A stretch of DNA of 18,525 bases from Jeotgalicoccus sp036782755 (GCA_036782755.1 DAIPYL010000030.1:1-18525); one strand, 5' to 3'; shown: positions 1 through 7,695, counted from the first letter of the stretch. Program-made: numbers and translations. Notes: generated from the letters alone by a model not told the origin.

Positions 1-2
1 AT

Positions 3-251
3 ATAGATTTACAAAGAAAAATTCTGCTGCATTTTGTCTGTAGCAGAGTTAATATGTTTGATGAAATCGATAAGTTGTTCTTAGAAGATATGGGCCAACA
101 GCAGGAAGATTTTAATCATGAAATGTTTGCATCCTACCAGTCCAATGCCATTATCGGTATGATTATCAACTGGTATAAAAATGGTTTTTCCTACAGTGCA
201 GATTATTTGAACGACCAGCTGGTAAAAATTTTGAATGTGAATAGAAAATAA
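3..251 (+). CDS. TetR/AcrR family transcriptional regulator, C-terminal part (5' end outside window)
   Basis: The reading frame is open from the left edge and ends at the TAA at 249-251, so 82 C-terminal residues are visible. The first ATG at 54 is internal: 17 more in-frame codons precede it without a stop or a ribosome binding site. The tail (YQSNAIIGMIINWYKNGF, then a helix ending in LVKIL) is typical of the ligand-binding C-terminal domain of one TetR subfamily, where an aromatic/aliphatic helix followed by W-x-x-x-G-F closes the protein. The DNA-binding helix-turn-helix lies outside the window, so the target cannot be judged. The gene is convergent with the brnQ operon, and a terminator starts two bases after its stop. 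The family call rests on the C-terminal pattern only. Confidence 0.7.
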   Translation: MDLQRKILLHFVCSRVNMFDEIDKLFLEDMGQQQEDFNHEMFASYQSNAIIGMIINWYKNGFSYSADYLNDQLVKILNVNRK

Positions 252-253
252 TT

Positions 254-293
254 AAAGCATCTTAATCAATTTTTGCTCTGATTAAGATGCTTT
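254..293. terminator. Bidirectional rho-independent terminator between the tetR-type gene and brnQ
   Basis: A perfect 15-bp stem (254-268 with 279-293) encloses a 10-nt loop. Ts follow it on the plus strand, and the minus strand is also U-rich beyond the stem. It sits between two convergent stop codons (251 and 308), so it can end both transcripts. Confidence 0.9.
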
Positions 294-307
294 TCTTCAT
301 ATATAAA

Positions 308-1660
308 TTATTCAACAATTTCCTGTCCGGCACTGTTAATCAGGTTGCCGGCTTCTTTTTTAACTTTTGCTGCGATGAATCCTATAATAAATCCTAGAAT
401 CCCGGTAACAATCCAGCCGGCACCGTTACTGAACAACGGGATAAAGCTGAAGAAACTGTTGATAGCGTCAGGAGCAATTCCTGCTTCTTTGACTGCGTCC
501 AGCACTGCGACAAAACCTACACCGATGATTGTCCCCACATATACGGACTGATGACCGTTGAAAAAGTTATTTGCAAATATTAAAACAATCAGTGCAATAG
601 CTAGCGGATAAAGTAAAAGCAGTACCGGTGCGGCCATTGTTAAAATAGTATTTAGCCCGAAGTTAGTGAAAATCAAGCTGAGTATCGCAAAGACTATAAT
701 CCACTTCTTATAAGAAACAGATTTTTGAATTCTTTCAAAGTACTCGGATACTGCACCAAGACAAGCGACATTAGTAGTGATACCTGTAAGCAGTATAACC
801 AGACCTATTAAATAGATACCTGCCGGTCCAAGTAAGTACTCAGAGCTTTGTGCCAGTACTTCACCGCCATTATCTTTGAAGCCGATTGCATCGACACTCG
901 TTGCACCAATCCATGCCATGGAAATCTGAAGTGCGACAAGTCCTACTGTTGCAATAACTCCCGCTTTAATAAACAGTTTTGTTACTTCCTGTTCAGATTT
1001 TATTCCGTAGCCTTTTATCGATTTAATGAAGATTCCGCCGAAGACAAAAGCTGCAAGAACATCCATCGTATAGTATCCCTCAGTGAATCCTTTTAAGAAC
1101 ACCCCACTCATATATTCTTCCTGTGGCGCACCGATTTCCCCCATCGGATTAATGATTGATGTGATTACCAATACTAATAACAGAATACTGAAAACAGGTG
1201 TAATCATTTTACCCAAACGATCTACAAACTTTGTCGTGTTCCACGACAGCAGTATTGTGAATACGATAAATATAAATGAGAAAATAAATAGGTAAAGTGA
1301 TGTATTTTCCGGTCCGACAACTGGTTTTATCGCAATTTCATAAACTACGGAAGTCGTTCTTGGAATTACGTAAAACGGTCCGAGTGCTAAGAAGAGTAAA
1401 ATTGAGAAAACTACAGCAAACTTTGGATGAACTCTGCTGGCTAACTTTTCGACAGTTCCTCCACCGCGTGTCAATGCAATGATAGCGAGAAGAACGAGTC
1501 CGACTCCGGTAATTAAAAACCCTCCCATTGCGACCCATGTACTGGTACCTGCCTGCTGTCCTACTATTGGTGCGAAAATAACATTTCCTGCGCCTAAAAA
1601 CATTGCAAATAACATAAGTCCTATTACTAATATTTTTGAGAATGGTAATTTATCGTTCAT
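308..1660 (-). CDS. brnQ: Branched-chain amino acid carrier, BrnQ family (LIVCS)
   Basis: The 450-residue product is a very hydrophobic inner-membrane protein with about twelve predicted helices, the usual size for the LIVCS family of cation-coupled leucine/isoleucine/valine importers. The N-terminal block (residues about 8-35, with FAMFLGAGNVIFAPIVGQ) and the GPFYVIPRTTSVVYE block near residue 95 are hallmarks of BrnQ. The start at 1660 follows the ribosome binding site AAGGGGG at a good distance. It is the last gene of a minus-strand operon, 38 nt behind an FAD amino acid dehydrogenase gene with no terminator between them. This suggests that the carrier may import the substrate of that enzyme. 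The family is certain; the actual substrate in this operon is inferred and could differ from Leu/Ile/Val. Confidence 0.92.
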   Translation of the reverse strand: MNDKLPFSKILVIGLMLFAMFLGAGNVIFAPIVGQQAGTSTWVAMGGFLITGVGLVLLAIIALTRGGGTVEKLASRVHPKFAVVFSILLFLALGPFYVIPRTTSVVYEIAIKPVVGPENTSLYLFIFSFIFIVFTILLSWNTTKFVDRLGKMITPVFSILLLVLVITSIINPMGEIGAPQEEYMSGVFLKGFTEGYYTMDVLAAFVFGGIFIKSIKGYGIKSEQEVTKLFIKAGVIATVGLVALQISMAWIGATSVDAIGFKDNGGEVLAQSSEYLLGPAGIYLIGLVILLTGITTNVACLGAVSEYFERIQKSVSYKKWIIVFAILSLIFTNFGLNTILTMAAPVLLLLYPLAIALIVLIFANNFFNGHQSVYVGTIIGVGFVAVLDAVKEAGIAPDAINSFFSFIPLFSNGAGWIVTGILGFIIGFIAAKVKKEAGNLINSAGQEIVE

Positions 1661-1698
1661 TCATTAAATCCCCCTTGGATTGTTTAAGTTATGAAAAT

Positions 1699-2865
1699 TT
1701 AAACATTAAAACGTTCAAAACGAAGTGGCTCGATGGGCACAGTCGTTTCTGTACCGTTAATCATTTCTGAAATAAGCTTGCCTGTAACAGCAGCTAAACT
1801 GATTCCGTCCCCTTCGTGACCAGCAGCTACGTAAAAACCAGGTATTTCTTGTACATGTGAAATAAATGGCAGATGATCTTCAGTCCATGGACGAAGTCCT
1901 GCATAAGCTCTAATTACCGCCATATCATCTATTTTTGGAAAGAATCTGACAGCTCTCTTTGCAATGTGTTTTACTACATCGTGGTTTACTTTCGTATCAT
2001 AGCCTAAAAATTGGCGGCTGCTTCCCACAAGAAAATTTTGGCTTTCAGTCGGTTCCATAACCAGAGCAACACCGTATTTCTCAGTGATGGGGTCAACCTG
2101 GCGTTCTCCGCCGAATTTAGAAATCAGATAGCCGAACTCCATTATGTTTCTTGAGGAAACCTGCTGCTGTCTTGAAGCAACGATGACATGACCTTTACGT
2201 GGTTTGATTGGAATATCGAGACCAAGCATCCGACAGATAAACGGGGCCCATGCACCGCAGGCGTTTACGATTTTATTTGCTGTAAATGTCCCGTTAGTTG
2301 TTTCGATTATAAATGTTCCGTCTTGATTTTTATGAAGATTTTTCACTTCTGTATGCGTATGTATTTTTGCACCGTACTGTTTTGCTTTGTCCACCATTGA
2401 AAAGGTAAAAAGATAAGGATTTACGATAGAATCGGTGCTGCATTCCAGTCCGCCGTACAGATTATCTGCAAGATACGATGATTCATTGCGCAGGTCTTCA
2501 CGATTAAGCATTTTGAAATCCAGCCCTGCTTTTTGCTGCTGACTTACCCAGCGCTCAGCGGCCTCCAGCTCAACTTCATTTTCACAGACTAAAACACTGC
2601 CTGGACTTCTGTATTCAAATGGAATATCAAGTTCTTCATTTAATTCACGTACTAACTTCTGGCTTTCGAAAGACATTTTACTGTCAAAGCCGGGATCTTT
2701 ATCCACTGCTAAAATATCTCCGTCGCACTTGGAAGAAGTACCGCTGGCAATGTCACCTCTTTCGAGTATAGTAATATCCAGACCGCTTTTTGAACCGTAG
2801 TATGCTATCGCAGCACCAATAATACCGCCGCCAATCACCACGACATCACAGTGAGTATTCGTCAT
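1699..2865 (-). CDS. FAD-dependent oxidoreductase, DAO family: beta (catalytic) subunit of a dye-linked amino acid/amine dehydrogenase
   Basis: The 388-residue product opens with a Rossmann FAD site (VVVIGGGIIGAAIAYYGSKSG, residues about 9-29) and the DAO continuation ILERGDIASGTSSKCDG. It ends with the family's second FAD motif (RAYAGLRPWTEDHLPFIS and GFYVAAGHEGDGISLAAVTG). This is the architecture of HcnC, opine oxidase subunit B, D-hydroxyproline dehydrogenase beta and archaeal L-proline dehydrogenase beta, in which this subunit oxidises the C-N bond and passes electrons to partner subunits. The start follows GGAGG at 8 nt. It lies 28 nt behind the alpha subunit gene. The substrate (proline, hydroxyproline, sarcosine, opine or a D-amino acid) cannot be read from sequence alone. 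Confidence 0.85.
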   Translation of the reverse strand: MTNTHCDVVVIGGGIIGAAIAYYGSKSGLDITILERGDIASGTSSKCDGDILAVDKDPGFDSKMSFESQKLVRELNEELDIPFEYRSPGSVLVCENEVELEAAERWVSQQQKAGLDFKMLNREDLRNESSYLADNLYGGLECSTDSIVNPYLFTFSMVDKAKQYGAKIHTHTEVKNLHKNQDGTFIIETTNGTFTANKIVNACGAWAPFICRMLGLDIPIKPRKGHVIVASRQQQVSSRNIMEFGYLISKFGGERQVDPITEKYGVALVMEPTESQNFLVGSSRQFLGYDTKVNHDVVKHIAKRAVRFFPKIDDMAVIRAYAGLRPWTEDHLPFISHVQEIPGFYVAAGHEGDGISLAAVTGKLISEMINGTETTVPIEPLRFERFNV

Positions 2866-2893
2866 ATAATTTCCTCCAGTATAAAATGATGAA

Positions 2894-4105
2894 TTAACTT
2901 TTTGTCAGCTGATATTGATCCCACTGCTCAGATAATTTCTTTCTCCCGGTATTTATTTCAGGATGAAATTGTATGTACGCATTCGCCCTGATATCGGCAG
3001 TTTCATTTACTGCATTTTGAATTTCTGCATCCATGTTATCCCTTGTAAAATTAGCTGCCATTGATAATCCTGCTGTTTTCCCTTGTGCAGCAGCTACTTT
3101 AGCACCTTCTATACCGGTAATGTTTCCTGCAACGTAAAGTCCGGGTAACGGTGTTTCCATTCTGTCATTATGTAATGGAATATAACCGCCTAGCTCTTCG
3201 ACTAAGAAAAAAGGACATCCGGCAACAGCCGCAAGTTCTGTTAATGGATACAGACCGCCTGCGATACAAACGAAATCAAGTTCGATAATTTTTTCGCTGC
3301 CTGCAATCACTTCGCCGTTCGAATTAATGGATGATAATTTAACGCCTTCGACTTTGCCGTCACCATAAATTTCAGTTACAGCTTTACGAAGCTGAATGGG
3401 AATATCCCACATCTTCACACCGTTTTTCGGATAGAATTTAACGCCCATATTCTGCATAAAGTTATTTTTCATTAACTTGCTGCCGTAGCGCACGAGCATT
3501 GAAGGTGCCATATGTGAAACATGAAGCAGTGACTTGATAACTTCATGTGGATCACCGGCTTCTTTGGTTACCATGTTTTTCTCCGGTAACGTCAATGCTG
3601 CAACTTCTATATCTGCTATTTTCAATTCCATCGCAATAGCGGCAGATAAGACATTCACACCGATAATAATTCCGCGGTTACCGGGTTTAACACGATGTAC
3701 ATTCGTCATAACCTGTGCGGCTCCAACCGACATCACGCCTGGTAAAGTCCAGCCGGGAACAGCGATTGGTGATTCCGCTGCACCTGTTGCCAATAATAGT
3801 TTTTGAGTTTGATAAGTACCCTGCTCAGTGTAAACAGTCCATAAATTATTGCTGTTCTCGATATCATTAACGGGTGTACTTAAGAGAATCTCTACTCCCA
3901 GTTCAACAGCGTTTTCAAATAGTTTGCGTGATTCTTCTATACCGTTCCACCAGCCGCCTCCTGGCTCTTCATACAGCTGTCCGAGCAGTCTGCCGCCGGC
4001 TTTCATATATTCATCGATAACAAGAACTTTCATGCCACGTTCAGTACAGGTAGCAGCGGCTGTGAGTCCTGCCGGGCCAGCGCCTATAATGATTGAATCA
4101 TACAT
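2894..4105 (-). CDS. FAD/NAD(P)-binding oxidoreductase, alpha subunit of the same dehydrogenase (HcnB/OoxA-like)
   Basis: The 403-residue product carries an N-terminal dinucleotide site (IIIGAGPAGLTAAA, residues about 5-18). A second nucleotide-binding region sits near residue 145, and a C-terminal FAD closing motif (LPGLYVAGNITGIEGAKVAAAQG) follows. The open frame could begin at a GTG at 4117, but that would overlap the preceding gene. The ATG at 4105 has GAGG 6 nt upstream and begins one base after the previous stop, so I chose it. Relatives such as HcnB and OoxA usually end in a [2Fe-2S] BFD-like domain with four cysteines; here that domain is absent and is encoded as the first gene of the operon instead. 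The protein most likely relays electrons from the beta subunit to an acceptor. Confidence 0.83.
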   Translation of the reverse strand: MYDSIIIGAGPAGLTAAATCTERGMKVLVIDEYMKAGGRLLGQLYEEPGGGWWNGIEESRKLFENAVELGVEILLSTPVNDIENSNNLWTVYTEQGTYQTQKLLLATGAAESPIAVPGWTLPGVMSVGAAQVMTNVHRVKPGNRGIIIGVNVLSAAIAMELKIADIEVAALTLPEKNMVTKEAGDPHEVIKSLLHVSHMAPSMLVRYGSKLMKNNFMQNMGVKFYPKNGVKMWDIPIQLRKAVTEIYGDGKVEGVKLSSINSNGEVIAGSEKIIELDFVCIAGGLYPLTELAAVAGCPFFLVEELGGYIPLHNDRMETPLPGLYVAGNITGIEGAKVAAAQGKTAGLSMAANFTRDNMDAEIQNAVNETADIRANAYIQFHPEINTGRKKLSEQWDQYQLTKS

Positions 4106-4106
4106 A

Positions 4107-4424
4107 CTAAGCCTCACCGTCCTCGATTATTTTGCCGCTTTCAACCACCATGTCTTCTTCAACGGATGTTAAACAAGCTCTGAGACCTGAATTCCCATTA
4201 ACTGTCACTCTGCATTCATAGCAGTGTCCAATATTGCAGTATATGCCTCTCGGGTTTCCACTCTTTTCATGATGCCGCAAAGTTCGAATATCATTAGCGA
4301 GTAAAGCAGCAGCTAATGATTCATTTTCAATTGCCTGATATGTAACGTCATCAAACTGGAAATTAATATAATTAGTGTTTTCTAGATTGCCGAGTACCGG
4401 ATGTTCTGTAATTCTGTCTGTCAT
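4107..4424 (-). CDS. (2Fe-2S)-binding protein, ferredoxin-like gamma subunit (HcnA-like)
   Basis: The 105-residue product contains a plant-type 2Fe-2S cysteine pattern, C63-x4-C68-x2-C71-x12-C84 (IYCNIGHCYECRVTV...RACLT), in the short form found in the Fer2_4 subunits of HcnABC and opine/hydroxyproline dehydrogenases. The N-terminal stretch INFQFDDVTYQAIENESLAAALL is the beta-grasp half of the fold. The start follows GGGGGA at about 8 nt, one base beyond the stop of the upstream gene (TAATATG). The tight spacing on both sides supports translational coupling and a stoichiometric complex with the alpha and beta FAD subunits. It is expected to carry electrons within the complex. Confidence 0.85.
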   Translation of the reverse strand: MTDRITEHPVLGNLENTNYINFQFDDVTYQAIENESLAAALLANDIRTLRHHEKSGNPRGIYCNIGHCYECRVTVNGNSGLRACLTSVEEDMVVESGKIIEDGEA

Positions 4425-4425
4425 A

Positions 4426-4692
4426 TTATTTGTCCCCCAGACTGCCGAAGCTGATAGGACGGACAGGAGGCTGATATTTTAATGAAACACACTCTTTGCT
4501 CTGAATATCCTGATCAGTATTCGTAATCTGATCAATCATCGGTCTGCATGAACGTCCGCCGCAGTAGCCCATTGCTGCTCTTGTTCTCAGCTTAAGTTCT
4601 CTTGCACTGCAATGGAATTTTTCCGCAGTGTCTTTTAAAGTCTTGTAACTTACTTCTTCACATCTGCATATTATTAAGTCATCATTATTCAT
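4426..4692 (-). CDS. Stand-alone BFD-like [2Fe-2S] protein, probable fourth subunit of the dehydrogenase
   Basis: The 88-residue product has four cysteines in the BFD arrangement, C9-x-C11 (IICRCEEVSYKTL) and C44-x4-C49 (AAMGYCGGRSCRPMI), which bind a [2Fe-2S] cluster. The tail (PPVRPISFGSL) resembles the ends of HcnB-type alpha subunits, so this looks like their C-terminal domain as a separate gene. The open frame extends to 4749, but that part lacks a ribosome binding site and overlaps a cre box. GGAGG at 4700-4704 lies 7 nt before the ATG at 4692, whereas the ATG at 4698 is too close. It is the first gene of the operon and stops one base before the gamma subunit gene starts. Confidence 0.82.
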   Translation of the reverse strand: MNNDDLIICRCEEVSYKTLKDTAEKFHCSARELKLRTRAAMGYCGGRSCRPMIDQITNTDQDIQSKECVSLKYQPPVRPISFGSLGDK

Positions 4693-4734
4693 AATCATTC
4701 CTCCGTATCTATTTAATATTTCAATCAGTTTTTT

Positions 4735-4749
4735 AGTAAACGCTTTCAA
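4735..4749 (-). promoter_or_regulatory. CcpA cre box (catabolite-responsive element)
   Basis: The minus strand reads TTGAAAGCGTTTACT, which fits the Gram-positive cre consensus WTGNAANCGNWNNCW at every position. It lies 42 nt upstream of the first gene of the dehydrogenase-brnQ operon. It is also downstream of the best promoter candidate, where bound CcpA would act as a roadblock. It implies repression when glucose is abundant, fitting an amino acid catabolic operon. Confidence 0.75.
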
Positions 4750-4810
4750 AACTACTGGTATTGTAAGAGATAAATTTAATATAAATGAGATTTTATACAG
4801 GATATTGTAT

Positions 4811-4839
4811 ATCTTACTCTAAATATTCTTAAAACTCAA
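4811..4839 (-). promoter_or_regulatory. Predicted sigma-A promoter of the dehydrogenase-brnQ operon
   Basis: On the minus strand TTGAGT (4839-4834) and TAAGAT (4816-4811) are separated by exactly 17 nt, giving a start near 4804 and a leader of about 110 nt containing the cre box. The region is AT-rich, so other -10-like hexamers exist; this pair is simply the best spaced. Confidence 0.4.
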
Positions 4840-4901
4840 ATACTATTTCTGACAATTTATAATGAAATATCATTTTACTTTCTAGAGTTGTGGAAATGAA
4901 A

Positions 4902-4928
4902 AAAGACCACTAAAAATTAGTGGTCTTT
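4902..4928 (-). terminator. Rho-independent terminator downstream of tRNA-Leu
   Basis: A 12-bp perfect stem (4902-4913 with 4917-4928) with a 3-nt loop is followed on the minus strand by a run of six U. It begins 9 nt after the tRNA 3' end and separates it from the dehydrogenase operon. Confidence 0.88.
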
Positions 4929-4936
4929 AAAAGTAA

Positions 4937-5020
4937 TGCGGATAAAGGGAGTCGAACCCCCACGTCGATTAAGACACTAGAGCCTGATTCTAGCGCGTCT
5001 GCCAGTTCCGCCATATCCGC
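4937..5020 (-). tRNA. tRNA-Leu (anticodon CAG)
   Basis: Read on the minus strand, the acceptor stem GCGGATA pairs with TATCCGC. The D-arm region reads GGCGGAACTGGCAGACGC, and the anticodon stem CTAGA/TCTAG encloses the loop ATCAGGC with anticodon CAG, decoding CUG. A long variable arm, as in class II tRNAs, precedes a T-arm containing GGTTCGACTCC. The T-stem has two G-U pairs. I included the discriminator A at 4937; the CCA end is not encoded (the next bases are TTA), so it must be added after transcription. Confidence 0.95.
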
Positions 5021-5041
5021 TTAATATAATATTTATTAACA

Positions 5042-5068
5042 ATAATATAAAAACCCTGTTTGTGTCAA
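5042..5068 (-). promoter_or_regulatory. Predicted promoter of tRNA-Leu
   Basis: The minus strand shows a perfect TTGACA (5068-5063) and TATTAT (5047-5042) separated by 15 nt, slightly short of the ideal 17. Transcription would start about 15 nt before the mature tRNA. Confidence 0.55.
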
Positions 5069-5084
5069 TAATTTTATATCATTT

Positions 5085-5114
5085 TTGTTAAATGCACATG
5101 AATCAAAGTATAAT
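5085..5114 (+). promoter_or_regulatory. Predicted promoter of the HD-domain hydrolase gene
   Basis: TTGTTA (5085-5090) and a perfect TATAAT (5109-5114) are separated by 18 nt. The start codon at 5153 lies about 30 nt after the predicted transcription start, and a GGAGGA ribosome binding site (5139-5144) lies between them. Confidence 0.55.
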
Positions 5115-5152
5115 GAAAGTATTATTATGACAACTGATGGAGGAATACTTTC

Positions 5153-5800
5153 ATGACTGAAGAGAAAGTAATACAAAATATTGAAGAATGGGTCAAAACT
5201 GAGCTGCTGAATGAAAAGAGCGGCCATGACTGGTACCATATAAAAAGAGTCACAGATATTGCCAAAGAAATATTAAAGCATGAAAAGGCAGATGATTTTA
5301 CTGTAATTTCTGCTGCATTGCTCCATGATATTGCGGATGATAAGGTAACCTCTGACGTTAACACGGCACTGGTACGTATTAGAAAACTGCTTGAAAGAAA
5401 CGAGGTTGCTGCTGATACCATTGAGACAATTATTGACATTATTACAACTGTGTCATTTAAAGGCGGGACAGGCAAGAAATTATCGTATATCGAAGCTCAA
5501 ATAGTTCAGGATGCCGACCGTCTGGATGCTCTCGGTGCTATTGGAATCGCGAGAACTTTTCAGTACGGCGGCTCTAAAGGACAGACAATGTACGATCCTG
5601 AAATTCCTGTCAGAGATCAAATGAGTTTTGAAGAGTACCGTCACGGTGAATCAACTTCCATTAATCATTTCTACGAAAAACTCCTGCTGTTAAAGGATAA
5701 GATGAATACCCCGGCAGCAATTAAAATAGCTGAAGAACGGGAAGTTTTTATGAAACATTTTCTTGATACATTCTTTAAGGAATGGAATGGAGAACTGTAA
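5153..5800 (+). CDS. HD-domain metal-dependent phosphohydrolase (YpgQ/YedJ-like)
   Basis: The 215-residue soluble product has the metal-binding HD signature: H25/H29 in GHDWYHIKRV, the H58-D59 doublet in ALLHDIADDK, and the later aspartates in IVQDADRLDALGAIGIARTF (residues 117-136). This layout matches the YpgQ/YedJ group of HD hydrolases, some of which are reported to act as nucleotide pyrophosphohydrolases; the substrate here is unknown. GGAGGA ends 8 nt before the ATG. The gene is monocistronic, flanked by the tRNA behind and a bidirectional terminator in front, and it converges on the ABC transporter genes. Confidence 0.85.
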   Translation: MTEEKVIQNIEEWVKTELLNEKSGHDWYHIKRVTDIAKEILKHEKADDFTVISAALLHDIADDKVTSDVNTALVRIRKLLERNEVAADTIETIIDIITTVSFKGGTGKKLSYIEAQIVQDADRLDALGAIGIARTFQYGGSKGQTMYDPEIPVRDQMSFEEYRHGESTSINHFYEKLLLLKDKMNTPAAIKIAEEREVFMKHFLDTFFKEWNGEL

Positions 5801-5837
5801 AAAAACTGCCGCACTTAAAAGTGCAGCAGTTTTTTTA
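5801..5837. terminator. Bidirectional terminator between the HD hydrolase and ABC ATPase genes
   Basis: A long hairpin (5801-5816 with 5819-5837, one C-A mismatch, very small loop) has A-runs on one side and T-runs on the other. It therefore works as a terminator in both directions. It starts right after the HD gene's TAA and overlaps the last codon of the convergent ATPase gene. Confidence 0.85.
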
Positions 5838-6521
5838 GTTATGTGTAATTTCTTCAAGCTGACCGTCATTCATTTGATAGACACGATCACAATACTCAAG
5901 CATACGTTCATCATGCGTTACCATGATAGCCGCTTTGTTATGCTTTTTAACCCCGTCTGAAATGAGCTGAACGATTTCAAAAGCACGGTTACTATCGAGA
6001 CTTGCTGTCGGTTCATCAGCAAGAATGATATTTGGATTATTTATAAATGATCTTGCGATTGCAGTACGCTGACGTTCACCGCCGGATAATTCTGAAGGAT
6101 ATTTCTTCAGCTTGTCACCGAGACCGACTTCAGTCAGCAGTTCTTTAGCAAACTTGCGGTCTTCTTTCGTGACTTTACCAGTCATTTTCTTAACCATCAG
6201 CAGCTGATCCATTACATTTAAGTAAGGTATAAGATTTGATGTCTGTAAGATAAATCCGAGATGATTCAGTCTGAGTTGTGAGACTTCTTTATCAGAAAGA
6301 TTTTTCAAGTTCGTACCGTCGATTAGTACATCACCTTCTGTTGATTTAAGAAGCGCACCTGCAATCGATAAGAAAGTACTCTTACCGGAGCCTGACGGAC
6401 CAACCACAGCAACAAGTTCCCCTGGACTTACCTTCATGGAAACATTGTTTAACACAGTAAGTTTTTTGTTTCCGCCTTCTTCAAATTGTTTGGAAACATT
6501 AATAAATTCAATACCAGTCAT
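5835..6521 (-). CDS. ABC transporter ATP-binding protein, MacB/LolD type (HrtA-like)
   Basis: The 228-residue product shows a Walker A motif (GPSGSGKS, 41-48), Q-loop (Q93), signature LSGGERQR (145-152), Walker B IILADE (165-170) with PTASLD, and a switch histidine in VTHDERM. This is the compact ATPase type that pairs with FtsX-like permeases to export peptides, haem, antibiotics or lipoproteins. Its ATG overlaps the TAA of the permease gene (TAATG), with a GGAGGG ribosome binding site inside the permease tail, so the two are translationally coupled. The neighbouring two-component system makes an HrtA (haem-detoxification) identity plausible, but a peptide-antibiotic exporter cannot be excluded. 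Confidence 0.88.
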   Translation of the reverse strand: MTGIEFINVSKQFEEGGNKKLTVLNNVSMKVSPGELVAVVGPSGSGKSTFLSIAGALLKSTEGDVLIDGTNLKNLSDKEVSQLRLNHLGFILQTSNLIPYLNVMDQLLMVKKMTGKVTKEDRKFAKELLTEVGLGDKLKKYPSELSGGERQRTAIARSFINNPNIILADEPTASLDSNRAFEIVQLISDGVKKHNKAAIMVTHDERMLEYCDRVYQMNDGQLEEITHN

Positions 6522-7642
6522 TATTCAACCCTCCCCATTGCCTGCAGTGGATCAATTTTAGCTATTTTTCTTACAGAAATTAAAGAACTTAATATTGAAA
6601 CAGCCAGCAGGATAAATGCATACGTGAACACAATTACGGGATCAAGCAGGAAAGGCATGCCTTCCGGGAATACAAGTGCTGTCAGGTAAGTTAAGCCGAC
6701 ACCTACAAGAATACCGATTAGAGCAACAACTGCTACCTGTGACACAATAGTCTTCGCAAGGAAGCCGCTGCTGGCACCAATTGCTTTCATTACGCCGAAC
6801 TGGTGAACTTTCTGCAGTGTCAGTACGTAGAAGAATACTGAAATAACAAAAGCAGAAATTACAAATAAGAAACCGAGCATCATATTTATTGTACCTGTTT
6901 CGGCTGTGTAGCCAGGAAGACCGTTAATTGCGTCCTGTTTACTGACAACATCTACGCCGTCCACATTGTTTTCTATCATTTCAGGATCAATTTCTTCACC
7001 CTGAAGCATAATTGCCTGTACGGGATCTTCAATTCCCTGAGCTGCACCAGGTGCAGCAAGAGCAAATTCTCTCCATTTATCAGTCACTGTAAAGATTGCA
7101 GGCAGATGGTTAAATGTTTCGTTTTCAACAAAACCTGCAACTGTAAATGTTACTGGTGAACCTTCAAGTTCAAGTGTATCACCGATTTCAATACCTTCAT
7201 TCTGAAGCGTATCATTTACAATGACATAATCTTCTTTACCAGCATCCAGTGCATCGCCCTCGACTAATTCAGGTTCTAGGAATGAACCTGCCTCAATACC
7301 AAGAATAGATACATCGAGTTTACTGCTGTCGCTGTCTTCTCCCTCTTTCAGAGCAACTGCTACACTGCTGCTCATTGAAGTCGCATCTTCGACGTTATCC
7401 TGATTCATTAAATCATTAATCAGTTCTTCAGGCATCAGTGAACGGTTCATTGAATCTCTTGCACCTTCTTCAAACACTACGTAATCTGCATCCATATTTT
7501 TAAATGTTGCAGCACTCAGGTTGGCAAGGCCGTTACCAAGACCCGATAAAATAAATACAAGCCATGCGATTAGTACAAGAATCATACCGATCATTGTAAA
7601 ACGCCATTTGCTGTACATTAACTCTTTCAAAGCCAGAAACAT
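6521..7642 (-). CDS. ABC transporter permease, FtsX/MacB family (HrtB-like)
   Basis: The 373-residue product has one N-terminal membrane helix (residues about 14-36), a large extracytoplasmic domain (about 40-255) and three C-terminal helices. This is the layout of FtsX/MacB/HrtB permeases. The start MFLALKELMYSKWRF and the FFYVLTLQKVHQFGVMKAIG block resemble S. aureus HrtB. The open frame begins at 7660, but AAGGTG lies 8 nt before the ATG at 7642 and nothing suitable lies before the upstream ATG, so I took 7642. The ATPase gene follows with a one-base overlap. The product is expected to work in the cytoplasmic membrane with that ATPase as an exporter; haem is the best guess for the cargo from context. 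Confidence 0.82.
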   Translation of the reverse strand: MFLALKELMYSKWRFTMIGMILVLIAWLVFILSGLGNGLANLSAATFKNMDADYVVFEEGARDSMNRSLMPEELINDLMNQDNVEDATSMSSSVAVALKEGEDSDSSKLDVSILGIEAGSFLEPELVEGDALDAGKEDYVIVNDTLQNEGIEIGDTLELEGSPVTFTVAGFVENETFNHLPAIFTVTDKWREFALAAPGAAQGIEDPVQAIMLQGEEIDPEMIENNVDGVDVVSKQDAINGLPGYTAETGTINMMLGFLFVISAFVISVFFYVLTLQKVHQFGVMKAIGASSGFLAKTIVSQVAVVALIGILVGVGLTYLTALVFPEGMPFLLDPVIVFTYAFILLAVSILSSLISVRKIAKIDPLQAMGRVE

Positions 7643-7695
7643 CTGCTTCACACCTTCCATATTTTTAAAAATCCATTATCGGATTAACCTTGAAT

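Noticed and set aside
4693..4749. Longer start for the BFD-like protein
   Set aside because: The upstream ATG lacks a ribosome binding site and lies on the cre box. GGAGG at 4700-4704 fits the ATG at 4692.
4750..4900. T-box or other amino acid-sensing leader for the dehydrogenase-brnQ operon
   Set aside because: No T-box sequence, specifier hairpin or leader terminator is visible. Only an AT-rich promoter region and the cre box are present.
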